Assembly: GCA_963682055.1 (NCBI GenBank)
Contig: OY821744.1
Location: 3,291,001-3,355,000 of the forward strand
DNA: 64,000 nt
Direction of reading: 5' to 3'
Source of the DNA: Primula veris
Lineage: Eukaryota > Streptophyta > Magnoliopsida > Ericales > Primulaceae
Each line of letters opens with the position of its first letter. Position 1 is the first letter of the stretch. The notes under the pieces were generated by a model. It was not told the origin of the DNA. It made no database searches and saw nothing but the letters and a program-made list of their open reading frames with translations. Of the stretch, positions 1-13,099 are shown one piece after another. The position numbers were made by a program, and so were the translations under genes.

Positions 1-2
1 TA

Positions 3-715
<713 letters not shown>

Positions 716-2046
716 GCCCGCTCCTTGATACCGTTTTAAATAACGGTAATAAAATTTCTTAAGAAAGTAAAAGTATTGTGTTGTGATATTGCAGTTTTGT
801 TGTAGGGATACAGAGTTGAGAGTTTGGTAAGAAGTTCATTTTTTTGTTTTAGTTTAGCAGGTCGAAAACATTCATTTCCTTATCTGAGAAAGGTTTAGTA
901 CGAAAATCGCCATTTCAGGTCGTCCATGTCTGTACCTTGCTAGAATTCAGAAAGTTTTCTTCTGCTATTCATTTTTGTTTTTGCAAGTCATTTACTTTTC
1001 CTGAAGTACCATATTGTTATTAAATTGGTGATTTTTGGCACACCTCAATATTGGTATTTGATGTTGCTTCTACATGTCAGAAAATGTTATGCATTGCTGG
1101 CCATGCAAGAGTAAGCGCATCAGTTGCTTAGTTGCTCATAGGACTAATTTACTTTAAAAAAAATTGTTTTAAAATTGTACACGTATCAGTTTTCTTATCC
1201 ATTACTTTAAATTTACATAAACTCAAATATAACTCAAATATAAGGGATCAAGATGTTATCTTATAATTAAAATAATAATTTCTCTCTCTTAGTTTTCTCT
1301 TATTCTTACTCATTTATTTGTACTTTTCACATATAAATTAATAAAATAACAAAAATATGAGTGGTATAATTTTGATAGAGAAATTGATAAAAAAATTATA
1401 ATTTGTATAGACCAAAATGTTACTTATAAGTTGTAAAAGTGTACCTTTTACTCTAAATAAGAGAAAACTTGTAAGTTATTTAATGTGGTTGCTCTATTAA
1501 ATTAATTTGGGTTGAAAAAAATTGATAGAAGTATATTAAAATATAGTAATATTTAGCTGCGATAATAAACTTGATAGGGAAGCTGAAAAATATATAAAGT
1601 TAAACTGTTACCTTAAAAATATAAAATTGATGCTAATTATTTTAAATATGAGAAAAGGTCTAAGAAGTTGGTCTTATTTTAACTTTAGACACTACTATAA
1701 ATTATTTGGTAATCATCAGGTAGCTGTAATTTGTAAATGGGCACGGTTGATGGTAATTGGGCTGTAGATTTATACTTAGACTCGAAAACTCTCTTTCATC
1801 TTTGCGGTGATTGTTTGCGTGATTTAGTTATCTTGCATCGTGATGGCGCGTCCAATATCACATAACCACATTCAAGTCTACTACCCAAACACGAATTAAC
1901 AGTCAACACAATCCCAATGTTTTGGTAAAGCAGTGTTTCGCTTTCTGTCATGTCGAACCATAATACCAAAGTCTTTTATTTGTGATCACGATATCGAGCT
2001 ACAAAAGCTAAATAACTGTTAACAAAGGATGGAATAGAAAATATGT
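716..2046. other. Gene-free stretch downstream of the kinase gene
   Basis: AT-rich DNA holding the presumed 3' UTR of the kinase gene and spacer. I see no long reading frame, tRNA-like segment or recognisable coding domain on either strand. Confidence 0.6.
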
Positions 2047-2055
2047 AAAATGAGG

Positions 2056-2426
2056 GGAAGCAGCGTCCCTGACTCAGAGTCAGGCAGGGTGACTCTGAGT
2101 CAAAAATTGTGCTAAAAACGCTCAATTTTATTTTAATTGTTTTTTATTTTTAAAGTCAAAATTATGTAAAACTTACAAATATGAAAATAAACAACAAGTA
2201 ACACTTTGTATCTATATGTTATTATATTTACATATACATATTTATAATATGTATGTATACTACATATATAATATTCAAAATTTTCAAATAATAGTTATAA
2301 CTTGATTTTATGGAATTGAAAAAAAAAACTAATATAATATTAATTTTAAAAAATTAAAGGCAATTAAAATATAAAATTGAGCGTTTTTAGCATAATTTTC
2401 GACTCTGAGTCAGGGACGCTGCTTCC
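2056..2426. mobile_element. MULE-type MITE with 9-bp target-site duplication
   Basis: A 371-bp non-autonomous element. Its ends are inverted copies: GGAAGCAGCGTCCCTGACTC at the left and the exact complement at 2407-2426. The inverted similarity runs inward for about 65 bases, broken by an extra 20-base segment in the left arm (about 2082-2101) that repeats the GACTCTGAGTC motif. It is flanked on both sides by the same nine bases, AAAATGAGG (2047-2055 and 2427-2435). A 9-bp duplication is the hallmark of Mutator-like elements. The interior is AT-rich and has no reading frame, so mobility would depend on a transposase encoded elsewhere. Confidence 0.9.
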
Positions 2427-2694
2427 AAAATGAGGTCTTTCCTAATAACTTGGCATATGATGGAACACATTGTAAATTACACAAATCACCAACGAACTCG
2501 TGTTTAGCAATCAACTCTTTAGTCATGCATGATAACCATTATACAGTATACGACACTAAATAAACATTTGGTACGTATTTTTTTGTGTAAGCAAAACATT
2601 TTTGCAAGTATTTTAACAGAACAACCGTGATTTAAAGTTAGTACCTAATATTTATAAATGTCACACGCTCTTTAAGATTTACTATATACTTGCT

Positions 2695-2910
2695 CATTTT
2701 TCCATTTAATTGTTTACTACGAAACTACATGTAATTTTGATCGGCATATAACTTGTATCAAAATTATCGATTTTTTTTTTAAATCTAATCATAAAATTTA
2801 ACATTTGAACTATATTATCAACTTTTGAAAATTTTCATTCGGACAATTTTGATATAAGTTATTGACCGGCTAAAATTACACGTAGTTTCGTAATGAACAA
2901 TTAAAATAAA
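2695..2910. mobile_element. Degraded Stowaway-type MITE
   Basis: Inverted-repeat element whose two arms share 'cgaaactac(a/g)tg(t/c)aattttgatcgg', centred near 2790. It is the same family as the better preserved element at 41493-41727, but the terminal CTCC(A/C)TCCG bases are no longer readable here, so the ends are approximate. Confidence 0.6.
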
Positions 2911-3536
2911 ATTACTTGTAAGTTCTAAACCTCTAGAAGTTGGAACTTTGCGGTTAATTTGCCAATGACCAATAGTCAAATGACTCAAATGTCAGGCTTA
3001 TATAATGGCATGTCACATTCTCCAAAACAAATCACTACAACTATGTACATTAATTTGACACCGTCACATTAAAAACTACAGTATTAAATTATAATATTCT
3101 CTCTTACATCACGATTCACGAAAGAAGAATTACAAATAATACTCTCATTTGCTGAGAAGTACAAATATAAATGCCCACCACTTGCATGATAGTATTTTGG
3201 AGGACTATCTTTCGTTACATTATTTGATTGTTTATAATACAGTTATCTTAACCATCGTTAAATTAGAAAATAAATGGTTAGATAATATTTTTCAATAACT
3301 AATTTATTTTTTATATTTTTAGAATTTGATAAATTAAAAACAAATTGTACAACACATTAAAAACTCAAATAAAAATATAAAGTCATAGGAGGGTCTACCT
3401 TAAACTTAAATATTAATCAAAATTTAATTTTTTAAATGTATTTTACATTTTTTTATGCAAACGGGTTGTGAACCAGTCATATAAGCTGACATATCCTTCC
3501 TTACTATTTCCCTGCATACCCCAAGTCCCTGGCTAA
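2911..3536. other. Upstream spacer of the LC8 gene
   Basis: AT-rich DNA between the degraded MITE and the TATA box of the next gene. I found no coding sequence or repeat with readable ends. Confidence 0.5.
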
Positions 3537-3548
3537 CTATATATACAC
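3537..3548 (+). promoter_or_regulatory. TATA box of the LC8 gene
   Basis: The sequence ctatatatacac lies about 70 bases upstream of the chosen ATG (3613). This is a usual place for a plant TATA box and implies a 5' UTR of roughly 40 bases. Confidence 0.55.
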
Positions 3549-3612
3549 GCGACCACACATTTAATTTAAGTACTCACTATACATAACGGAAGTGCCACAG
3601 AAGAAAAACATA

Positions 3613-6159
3613 ATGTATGTTTACAAATTCGCCACCGGAAAACAAACTCCGGACACCGAGTCACCGGAGAAAACCCAAAAGCCAGTGCCACATGGCATTC
3701 GCCAACTGAGAAAATCAAAAACATATCGAGAAAAGGACGCGACGTTCAGAGTGGCATTCGATGGAGAAAGACAAGATGGTCATAACAAGATTGTCGAGGG
3801 TAGAAAATCTTCGGCCTCTAATACCGAGGTGAGGAAATTGGTTTCACATATGGAAGCGTCTGATTTGTTAGCGGTGACCAAGTTTTTGCAAGTGAAAGTG
3901 CTTACGAGTGATATGTCAGGGCTTATGCAAGTTCATGCTTTTAGGTGTGCAAGAAGGACTTATGATAGCTTGGAGAAATTTAGCTCTAAACAAATGGCAT
4001 GTAACATGAAGAAGGTAATTTTTTTTGCATATACATGTAATTTATATTTTTTGTTTAGTATGGATTAATGGATGTTTTCTTGCTTAACAAATAGATATAA
4101 CTTGATCGTATTATGATATTCTGCATTTAGTGGACTGATATTTATAGTGTTTCAAATTCTATAATACTAATAATCATTTGAGAACAAGAGTTAATTTTGT
4201 TGCTAGTTTACTACTCCTACTTTATATTATGTACTCATATGACAAATTTTAAGGAGGAACAAAACCATTTCTTTAGATAATTTGATTAACGGATAAAATT
4301 AAATGAGTTGCAGGAAATAAAAGATGAACAGGAAAGACAAAATGTATCTTGAAATGCACTGCTATTTACTTGCGTTTGTTTTCCTGTGTGGATTTTGATT
4401 TAAAATTATTGAATAAATATTTAATCTTAGGACATAAGCTTTTATTTTTGTTTATGGGACTGACATTTCTCTTTTTCCATTAGATATCTTGCTTATTGCA
4501 CATGGAAATGTTGGGTCTTAACTAAAAGAATCTAATTCCACATGTCCCATATTATTAAAAGCATCTCTACATACTATTATTCCCAAAAATTATCAAAATA
4601 TATAAAATTTAAGTCTAATTATCAAAAATTACAAACCAAAACTTTTATTCTCAAAACATGCAACTTTAGTAAATATGTATAAGTGTATGTTTATATATTT
4701 TGGGAATAAACTTGTATGTATGTGTTGTATGTTTTGATAATATGTTTTGATTAATCGTATATTTTACGGATTGTCCGTTTTTACATGACCTGACAGTTGG
4801 TCCAAAATAATTCTAGATTAAATCAAATTGTAAGGCTGGTTTAATTTAATTAAAGAGTCCACAATATCATATATTTAAATTTTTATATTAAGCATGGTCA
4901 TAAATTAAATTATCTTTCCTTCTGAACCCCATGTGTATAGCAAAAAGGGGACCACTAATCAATAATCATAGTTAATTAATCATGTACACTCTTTTAAAGA
5001 CAGACAATTAGTCATGTCAATTTGTAAAGTTTGAACTTTCATTTGGAAGAATTTTTAGTCATCAAAATAGCACCGACAAAAAAAAGTCTTTTTCTTTGAA
5101 CCAATTTTTCAATGGTTATAGATATAAACAAACAGAATTGTGGTTGCATATTATTACATTTCAAATATGAATGGTCCTATAATTTGACTAAAACTCATCA
5201 ATGTCTTGCATCAGTGGCTCAATTTTTTTGGATAAATGCGTAGTTTGACGATCTGATATATATATGTTAGCGAAACTTTTTGAGAAAAGACATGTGATAT
5301 TTTGGTGGGAAAATTATGGAGTCCTAAAAAAAAATGATGATCATCTCAACTGTTACAAGTTTGTTTGTTTTTTGACATTTTTTGTTTAATAAATGCTGAT
5401 CTTTGTGTCACTTTCTATGGTGCCCAATGTTGAGATCATAGAATATTCAGCTTAACACCAGTGTTGAAACTTGGTGCCACTAATACCAGATTATTGCTCA
5501 ATGCTCATCAATATGTTAGCATTGTCACAATTCTTTTTGGCAAGACATTGACAATCTTTCTTGGGAAAACAAGAAGTTGCCTACTATTTAAAAAGTTTAG
5601 CAATGACTATTCTCATTTATAAAAGTTAATCAACTTTATGGTTCTGTTATAATAAGTCAGGCAAATAAGACTGTTCAATTTAACCATTTTTTTTCATTTT
5701 TTAAAAATACCCCTATATTTTTTTTATTAATTACAATAATATCATACTCACGTAAAAAAATATAAAAAGTAATAACTAATAACACTATTTATCACTCTTT
5801 AACAATCAAACATTCTTTTAACTCTTATCATCTTATACTATTTTTATTATTATTCACATATATGTATTATAACTACGTTTATTTTTTATATTTTAATTGC
5901 ACTGCACGTCACACATACAACGCGTAGGGTACGATTACTGAGATACAGGTGTACATATTGAAGTCTGATTTTTCATGTGACTAGCAATAAATATGGAATG
6001 CAGGAATTTGACAAGGTGTATGGCCCTGCCTGGCATTGCATTGTGGGCTCAAGTTTTGGTTCTTTTGTCACCCACTCAACTGGCTGTTTCCTTTATTTCT
6101 CTATTGAAAACATTTACATTTTAATCTTCAAGACTAAAGTACAGAGAGCTGTAGACTGA
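3613..6159 (+). CDS. Dynein light chain LC8-type protein with N-terminal extension
   Basis: Two exons, 3613-4014 and 6004-6159 (stop TGA 6157-6159), joined in phase 0 by a GT-AG intron of about 2 kb; predicted 185 residues. Residues about 93-182 form the LC8 fold: [20 protein letters not shown], then [19 protein letters not shown] across the splice, [17 protein letters not shown] and the last strand YILIFKTKV. The first ~90 residues are basic and polar ([16 protein letters not shown]) and look disordered. LC8 is a dimeric hub that binds short linear motifs. Flowering plants have no dynein heavy chains, so a dynein-independent role is expected. I chose ATG 3613 because the only upstream in-frame initiator-like codon is GTG at 3592. 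The intron carries a Helitron-like remnant (5643-5940). Confidence 0.88.
5643..5940 (+). mobile_element. Helitron-like remnant in the LC8 intron
   Basis: The right end (about 5915-5940) reads acaacgcgtagggtacgatt and then ACTG. It nearly matches the Helitron-like 3' terminus at 40999-41020, which ends CTAG. The left part (from about 5643) resembles the left part of that element only loosely. The terminal CTRR is altered, so this is a decayed copy with uncertain ends. Confidence 0.45.
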
Positions 6160-7704
6160 TTAATGCTAAATGCCTAAATACATTTTCTTTAGTTGAATTT
6201 TTCATTATTGTTACTTTATTCATTTCTTTCCATAGGATACTCTTGGAGTCTTAATTCTTGAAGCATTTTTTTACGTTTATCTTCCAGTAACATCTGATTA
6301 TCTATTTCTGAGTTCTGCAAATAATAAGATTTTAAGAGCTCATTTATAAAATTATGGGTTAATTATGCTTTGTTGACCTGTATTTTGGTCACTTTTAGGA
6401 TTGCTGACCCAACTTTTAACAATTCCGTTTTAGTGACTTAAGTTTATTGTTTGGGTTGTTTTAGTGATCCGCCGTTACATTTTTTTAGATGAAAACCGTT
6501 TTGAAGTTTCAATTTAGTCCGTATAGTTTAAAAATTTACGATAAACGCTTAAAATTTACAAAAATTACACACTTATATAAAAACACTTATATGAAATCTT
6601 AGGAAACTATCAAATGCAAATTACATCTTCATATGTAAATTGAAAAAAAAGCATTTTTTGTTCATGCAAATTTAAAAATGATATAAAACTATCAAATAAC
6701 ATGCTACAAATTAATTAATATAAGCTAAATCGTTTTTTTTTTTCGTGCTATGTAAGTTTATTATTAAATTTTTTAAACACTAATGAATTTTTTGAATGAT
6801 GAGTCTTATGCTAAAATAAAATAAGAAATAAATTCTGCATCCAAATGCAATGCCGAACAAAAAAAGTTTCATATACCAGTAAAGCACCATAACCTATGCA
6901 GAATCTCCGAAAGAAACACAACTACAAAAACTATACATCTGTTGAGCCATGGTCCAAAGTTTTAACTCAGTAAAAACAGACATGCTATCGATTTGCCTCA
7001 CAGTTTTGAATGCATGGTAAAGTCTTTATATATGTCTCTTCACAAATATATATCTAGCTACGAAATTAGTTGCAAGAAACATACACCTGTTATGATGAGA
7101 GCTTAATCTCAGTTATTTACGGAGATAATTCAGTTATAACTTATATGCAAGGCGCTTTCAGCTTTGGCACCAAAATTTCCCCAGGCACCAAATTGCGTTT
7201 CCAAGATAACATAGTCTCTCTCCCTACTGTAATACTAGAAATTGCAATTCAGTACCTGAGGGTCTGTTTTCAAAACAAAGTTGCAGGAAAGGAAGCATTT
7301 CCAAAAGATGATATGTACACTCCAAAGAATAGGTTTTATCAGCCCTCAATATTTCTACTGAATAGTGGCGATTGCAGAAAATAACCTGAGAGTGAGACAA
7401 TGTATTATGTCTGTAGCTATTGGACAGAAACGCTCAATTGTACCACAATCAGTTTGAAACAAGTGTATAACGTACTAGGCGATATCCATGATAAGAACCA
7501 TAAAAAGTACACATTCTGCTGATGTGCCCTAATTTTTACCTGATATTCTTACATTCATTCAACATCCAGGTTATATAACCTTGAGAAACAAAAACAAAAA
7601 CAGTCGTTCGTATTTGATGGAAAAATAGTTTGTTCTTTCTCAGGGTCAAATTATTATACCGCATCCTGAACTAAAATAGTAAAAAATTGGTTTTCTCGAA
7701 TCAA
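6160..7704. other. Spacer between the LC8 and reductase genes
   Basis: Convergent intergenic DNA. The part next to 7705 is probably the 3' UTR of the minus-strand reductase gene. A 104-codon open frame at 7070-7384 (+) has no recognisable domain and no homologue known to me. I treat it as chance or antisense to a 3' UTR. Confidence 0.5.
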
Positions 7705-10700
7705 TCAAAATTTGTAAACCATCTGCTCCGTGAAGCCAAGTTCTTTGAGTATCCCAGAGAGCTACAAAAAGATTTAGGCGAGAGAGTGAGAGACAGAAAT
7801 GATAGTTAGAAAGAAAACACGGGTGTAGCTAACTATCATAAATGAATATAGCAATTACGACTCTATACCTCGCCTTGAGAGCGATTCACCTTATCACCAG
7901 ATATATGATTCATCATTCCTGGGGGACCACATACCTGAACAAGAATAATACAAGCAAAATCATGAATGTATTCACTTCAAACGAAACGTCCGTGATTTAT
8001 CAAAAGTAATACATTTACCGAGTATTTTAAAGAAAAGGGTAGCGTTAGAGGGGACTATTTACTTAAAGCAAACAATTGATTTATGTCGCACAAATAAGAG
8101 AAATATTTACAATTGCACATTGTAAACCTTGAAAGAGCATTCAATTGTTGACTTCTTCCCCTCGTTATTTACATATCATACTGTATGTACCCAAAAAAAA
8201 ATTACATATCAATTTGTTTCTCTGATACAAAAGGAATTCGTTATGAATTAGTTTGTGGAAGTAATTCTAAACATTTTTGAGGATGATTTCCAAACTCGAG
8301 CTATGGTTCTAAGTTTTAACCTCCGCCAATCTTAGGTACGATCACAGCAAAAGTAAAACCGTTTTTGTATGAAGAAATGTCATATTAAAGATACATCAAT
8401 ATCATTTCAGGTCTGACTCATAACGGTTTAAGAAATTTAGACATCTGAAAGAAAACTTACAAGGATAAGACTATCATCACTTGGGCCTGGTAAGCCTTTA
8501 GCAACCATATCCTTTGATATATAACCAACACCTCCTTTCCAATCATTTGTTGGCTTGTCAACGGTGTAGAAAACCTAAAAGCAAAATCAGAGCATTTGCA
8601 ATTCCAGTTTAGAAGAATATTTCAAATTTTACCAAATCGCAAAGTGACCAACAGTAAAACAACAGGTACCTTTAAATTTGGGTGGCTAGTCGCAAGCATG
8701 TCAAGTTTCTGTTTGAGCAATATGTCATCTGGGGAAACATTGGCGTAAATCAAAGAAACCTGCAAGAAATTGATATAGTATTGCAATTAAACCACTGATA
8801 TATATTTTTTTCTGTTCGTCATTTCTTTACTTTTTAGTTTTATTTTGTTTATCTATGTTGTCCGTGGGGGATAAGAAGAATGATTCATGCAATCTTTATA
8901 CAAAAATAAAACCTTTGTAACTACTACCAGTGGCCAATGTTTATCTATACCTAAAGTTGTAAAAAAGGGCCAAAGTTGGATAAAATTTATACCTGTGTTG
9001 TATCATCAGGATTTTTAAGAATAGCCTCAGCTACTTGTAGCATCGGAGTAATGCCTGAACCACCTGCGATCTGCAAAATTTATTTAAGTATTGGAACATC
9101 AATAACTAAGGATTGTCGAGTCTTTCAATAATGTGGCCTTCAATATGAAATTTTCCAAATATATTGGTATAGCATTCATGAGAAAATAGACAGAGATTAT
9201 GTTTTTTGCTCAAATAGTCAGAAAATGAGACATTCATAGAGTCTAGACAAACTAAAAGACAACTATTAGGGTAAGCATAGGGGTTGAAGGATTCCACTAT
9301 CCTCTCGTTAGTGTTTAAATGAGCTTTACAGGATAAAACAGATGAGAAATGCTACCCTTACTATTTCTAAGGAGCTTTCACAAGTAGATGAATAAACAGC
9401 ACTGGAGAGAAACGGGTGGTGGAGGAAGTTTAATTTATTGTTGCGAAAAGCATGATTTCTCATATAGTTTCATATAATCAACCCCTAAGTCTTGGAAATA
9501 AGGCCTTGAAGAGGAGGAAGCCTGCATTGATTGATCCAGACCTTAGAAACATTCTAAAATGGTATATGGTTCTGTTTCTCCCTCCTAGTAGAGAGTTAGC
9601 CTATTAACGTAAGCTTTACTAAAAGATTAATGCAACAATTCCAATCCTGAATAAACACCATCCTCAACAGGATAAACTCCATCTAATACCTCCATTACTT
9701 CTAATCTATTTTTCTCTCCATTTTGGTTTATCAGAATTGCATTTACAGTCATTATCTAATCGGTTAAAATCCCTAAATGGTTTACGGCATCATGAAAAAC
9801 CCAAGCAGCCTTGTCCTTACCATGCCGATGTGCTTCTTCATATTTGGAGTGTATCTGAGTTTCTCGATGGGCCTGCAAACGATAAACAACTTAATTAGTA
9901 AGAAACAAGACAAAATATTAGGTTGCTAGTCCTAATGGCAACTGTTCTTTCTTACCCTTTCACTTCTACTACATCTCCAGGTTTTAAACTTGCAAAATGC
10001 TGACTCATTTTCCCCTCTGGATATACCTGATAGAGTACAGGCAAGGACCAAACAATTAATAACAACAGTCTATTAAGGAATGGAGATCTCAATTTAAGCT
10101 GAGATTGAGGTACCGGAAATTAAATTAAAGGCATATCAGTAAGTGCAAACCTTAATTAACAAATCAAAGTGTCCCTTCGAATCAGGATCTGATATAGGTG
10201 TATACCTGGGGGAAAATTGCCCGTCTTTAAATACCAAAAATACTAACAGGTACACTCGCGAAACAACAGACATAATAAAATGCAGCATAAAAAAAGAGAC
10301 GAATAATATTTCCCTTAAAGAACAACTCCAGGGCAAGAAAAATAACAATTAAACCGAACAAAGATGCGATAATATAAAAGAGCAGACTTACGGGCGTATG
10401 ACGTATTTTGTTTTTCCTTCGGCGTCTTCTCCAACTGGAGCCCTACATAACAAAGTAGATCAGGAGGCTGATAACAAACATCTTAGGTAGAGGATGCTTT
10501 TGTAATTAAGTATAAAGAAAATGCACCTTGTGATGAGGCATGAAGCCACATCAAGACCCAATTTGTCAGCGGGGTCAAATGCAAACCTGCAATTATGAAG
10601 GAAGAAGAAACAGTTGAGTGAGCAGGTTAAGACATGCAGCGAACATATGTTGTCTAAACCATGCACATAATGCGAAATAGTAGTTATCTGGATTTATTGC

Positions 10701-13099
10701 TGTATTTTGATTTTTGATTCAAAAGTGCAATAACAGACAACTGGCAGTGTGTATGGTCTTTTCTTTAATAGCCCCTCTTACATAATACCATTAACGCATG
10801 ATTTGGTGGGAACTTCTAAGCTCAGATTTTTTGCTTAAAGATGAATTTCATTTGGAGAAGCTCGCAAAAGTAGAGCTTTACTGGGTTTTTGGCCTGCAAG
10901 GCTAGATGTATTAAGCCAAATGAATTTTATATTTTTCTCAATGTAAAAAAAAACAATTTTTTTTTACTTAAAAGTTGAAATCATACAAGCCCTAAGTGGC
11001 ACCATCATGACAGTCCCATATACTTGGCAACCAAACAGAAAAGTATGCCGAAGTGGTCGAAAGTTGCATGCCTTAGCCTTAGTATTTGTCAAACACAATT
11101 GCTCGAGTGACAAAGTGAAGTAGCTGTTGATTGTGAGGATGAAAATAACAATTGGAAATGATAATTAATTACTACTCTAGTTTAAAGCTATAACATCTTC
11201 TTGAAAATTCACAAAATAAAAGATGATGAGTAAAACTGAGACAAGGGTGACCTGAATAAATGTGAGTTGTGGCTGACTCTTGCTCGGTCTTGCAGCTTGA
11301 ATTCAAGCCACTTATCTGGATTAAGTGCTGAAATAGAAAGCAAATTTTCAGAAATGACCACCTCTAAAGAGACACTATTAGAGTATTAAGTTACAATACA
11401 TGGTTAACACCGCTTTCTTCAGCTCACTATTCCCTCAACAATTTCGTAAAGTATAGGAGGTGTTTATGTTAAAAAATAGCATTACATGGCATTGGCATTA
11501 AATAGCATGAGGGAGTATTATAGGCATGTGTCAAAAATTAACCTCAAGATTCATTACCACAACCACAACAAATACATGGTTTGTAAGTACATTACATATG
11601 TCAATATATAAGGGCTTACCAATTTTTGGCCCAGTTTCTTCGTTGATCTGGTCGAGATATACCTGTGTATAGAATAACATAACAGTATTTAAGTTCCAGA
11701 AATAAAACCATAAGAGAAAAGTCTACTCAGCCTATAAACACAAACGGATATATACTCGGACCTGCTTATTGATATGTTATTAGTCTTACATTTGCCATGT
11801 TCCTCTAAAAGATATACAACTTACATGTTCTATAAATTTATAAGAAATCTACCAAATGCTAAGTACTTGGTATAACTATAGAAACCATGTTATGTTAAGA
11901 AACTTTTTTCTGTTCTGGCTTTTAATTTGTTCTAGACCTTTTTTTTTTTCCAAAAAAACAGAAAAACTCAAAACCCCGTTTAAATGCTACTGATTCTGAT
12001 GTACTACTAATAATAAAGGAAAATAGGAATACATAGATACAGATATATTTTAGCCTCAATCATATAGGAATCCCCGTTCGGTCACTACTTTTCATTTTTT
12101 CCAAGGGTTTTCAATTTTGAACCCAGAAAATAACAAAAAGAACCCATTTGCATGCTACTAATTCTGATGTACGAATAATAATAAAAAACAGTAAATCATC
12201 ATCATCATATCATCATCATATATATATATATATATATACTATATAACCAACCCAAGAAAAAGTGAGGCCGCCAAATTTTGGCCATTTTTTCCAAAAATGC
12301 CCCCACTCTCATTTACTAATTACTCATTTACATTTATTCAATTCAAAATATAAAAATATAAAAAAACACAAAAACCTTTATCTTTTCAAAACAATTATAA
12401 TCCTATACCAAACAAAATCGCTTTTAGTGTATTTTGTATAACAAAAACATTATATTACTCACCATTTCTAATTTAATATATTCATTCAATCAATATACTT
12501 TTTAAAAATTTATTTTAGCCAGAAAATAACAAAAAGAACCCATTTACATGCTACTAATTCTGATGTACTACTAATAATAAAAAAAACAGTAATATGTATA
12601 AATAGATATAGCAGTGATAACAAATAACAATAATTTTAAATTTTAAACCAAAAACATTTAAAATTACTAATTTGATGTACTACTACACGTCCCCATTTTG
12701 TGCCGTCAATGTGTTTTGACTGCACATTGTACCGTTAATTCGTGGACCGTTTGATCACTTTATATTAGATCTGAACCGTATGATCTAAAACCCTATTAAA
12801 AAAAAAACCTTTAAATTACTATTATACCCTTAAATCTAACTGTCTAAATCTAAAGTAAATGATCAAACTGTCCTCTATTTAACGGTGCAATGTGCCGTTC
12901 AACAGCGAACGGAACAAAAGAAAAACCCGAGATAAAAAGTGGTGGATACCAGATTGGGAGAGGAGAGAGAGTCATGATAATAGTAATAAGAAATTCCACC
13001 GGAAACAGCTGCGATTGCACCGAAAGCTGATATATTCCGCTGCTGCGATGAATACACAAACGGTGCCGATTTAACCAGTCTCCTCAACAGAGTCGCCAT
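7705..13099 (-). CDS. CBR2: NADH-cytochrome b5 reductase-like protein, mitochondrial
   Basis: Minus-strand gene with 13 exons: 13099-12950, 11662-11620, 11327-11252, 10586-10527, 10442-10392, 10205-10151, 10026-9956, 9872-9821, 9070-8993, 8759-8670, 8574-8461, 7934-7869, 7761-7705. These sum to 963 bases (320 residues plus stop), with phases matching at every GT-AG junction. The N-terminus MATLLRRLVKSAPFVYSSQQ looks like a mitochondrial presequence, followed by a membrane segment (about 25-41). FAD-binding RPYTPIS is at 126-132 and the flavin-region motif GKMSQHF at about 150-156. NADH-site motifs are GGSGITPM at 189-196 and CGPPGMM at 282-288. The ending is TEQMVYKF. The enzyme passes electrons from NADH through FAD to cytochrome b5. 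The arrangement closely follows the Arabidopsis mitochondrial CBR2 as I recall it. No disruption is seen. The electron acceptor in vivo is not shown by sequence. Confidence 0.93.
11945..12610. repeat. Threefold local repeat with Helitron-like insertion in reductase intron 1
   Basis: A segment of about 75-90 bases with the core 'atgctactaattctgatgtac' plus 'taataataaa' occurs near 11960-12060, 12118-12200 and 12518-12600. The second and third copies are nearly identical and lie on either side of a Helitron-like segment (about 12236-12513). All of it is in the first intron (11663-12949) of the reductase gene. Confidence 0.65.
12236..12513 (+). mobile_element. Helitron-like fragment lacking a 3' terminus
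   Basis: It begins 'actatataaccaac', continues 'gccaaattttggccattttt', then an AT-rich body containing 'cattcaatcaatatac'. Order and wording match the body of the element at 40649-41020, but the terminal CTAG hairpin end is missing. An (ATC)n/(AT)n microsatellite at about 12197-12239 abuts its left end. Confidence 0.5.

Noticed and set aside
3592..3612. Upstream GTG as start of the LC8 protein
   Set aside because: GTG is not a usual plant start codon and ATG 3613 follows in frame after seven codons.
7070..7384. 104-codon open frame (+) between the LC8 and reductase genes
   Set aside because: No recognisable domain or splice partner. It lies where the reductase 3' UTR is expected on the other strand.
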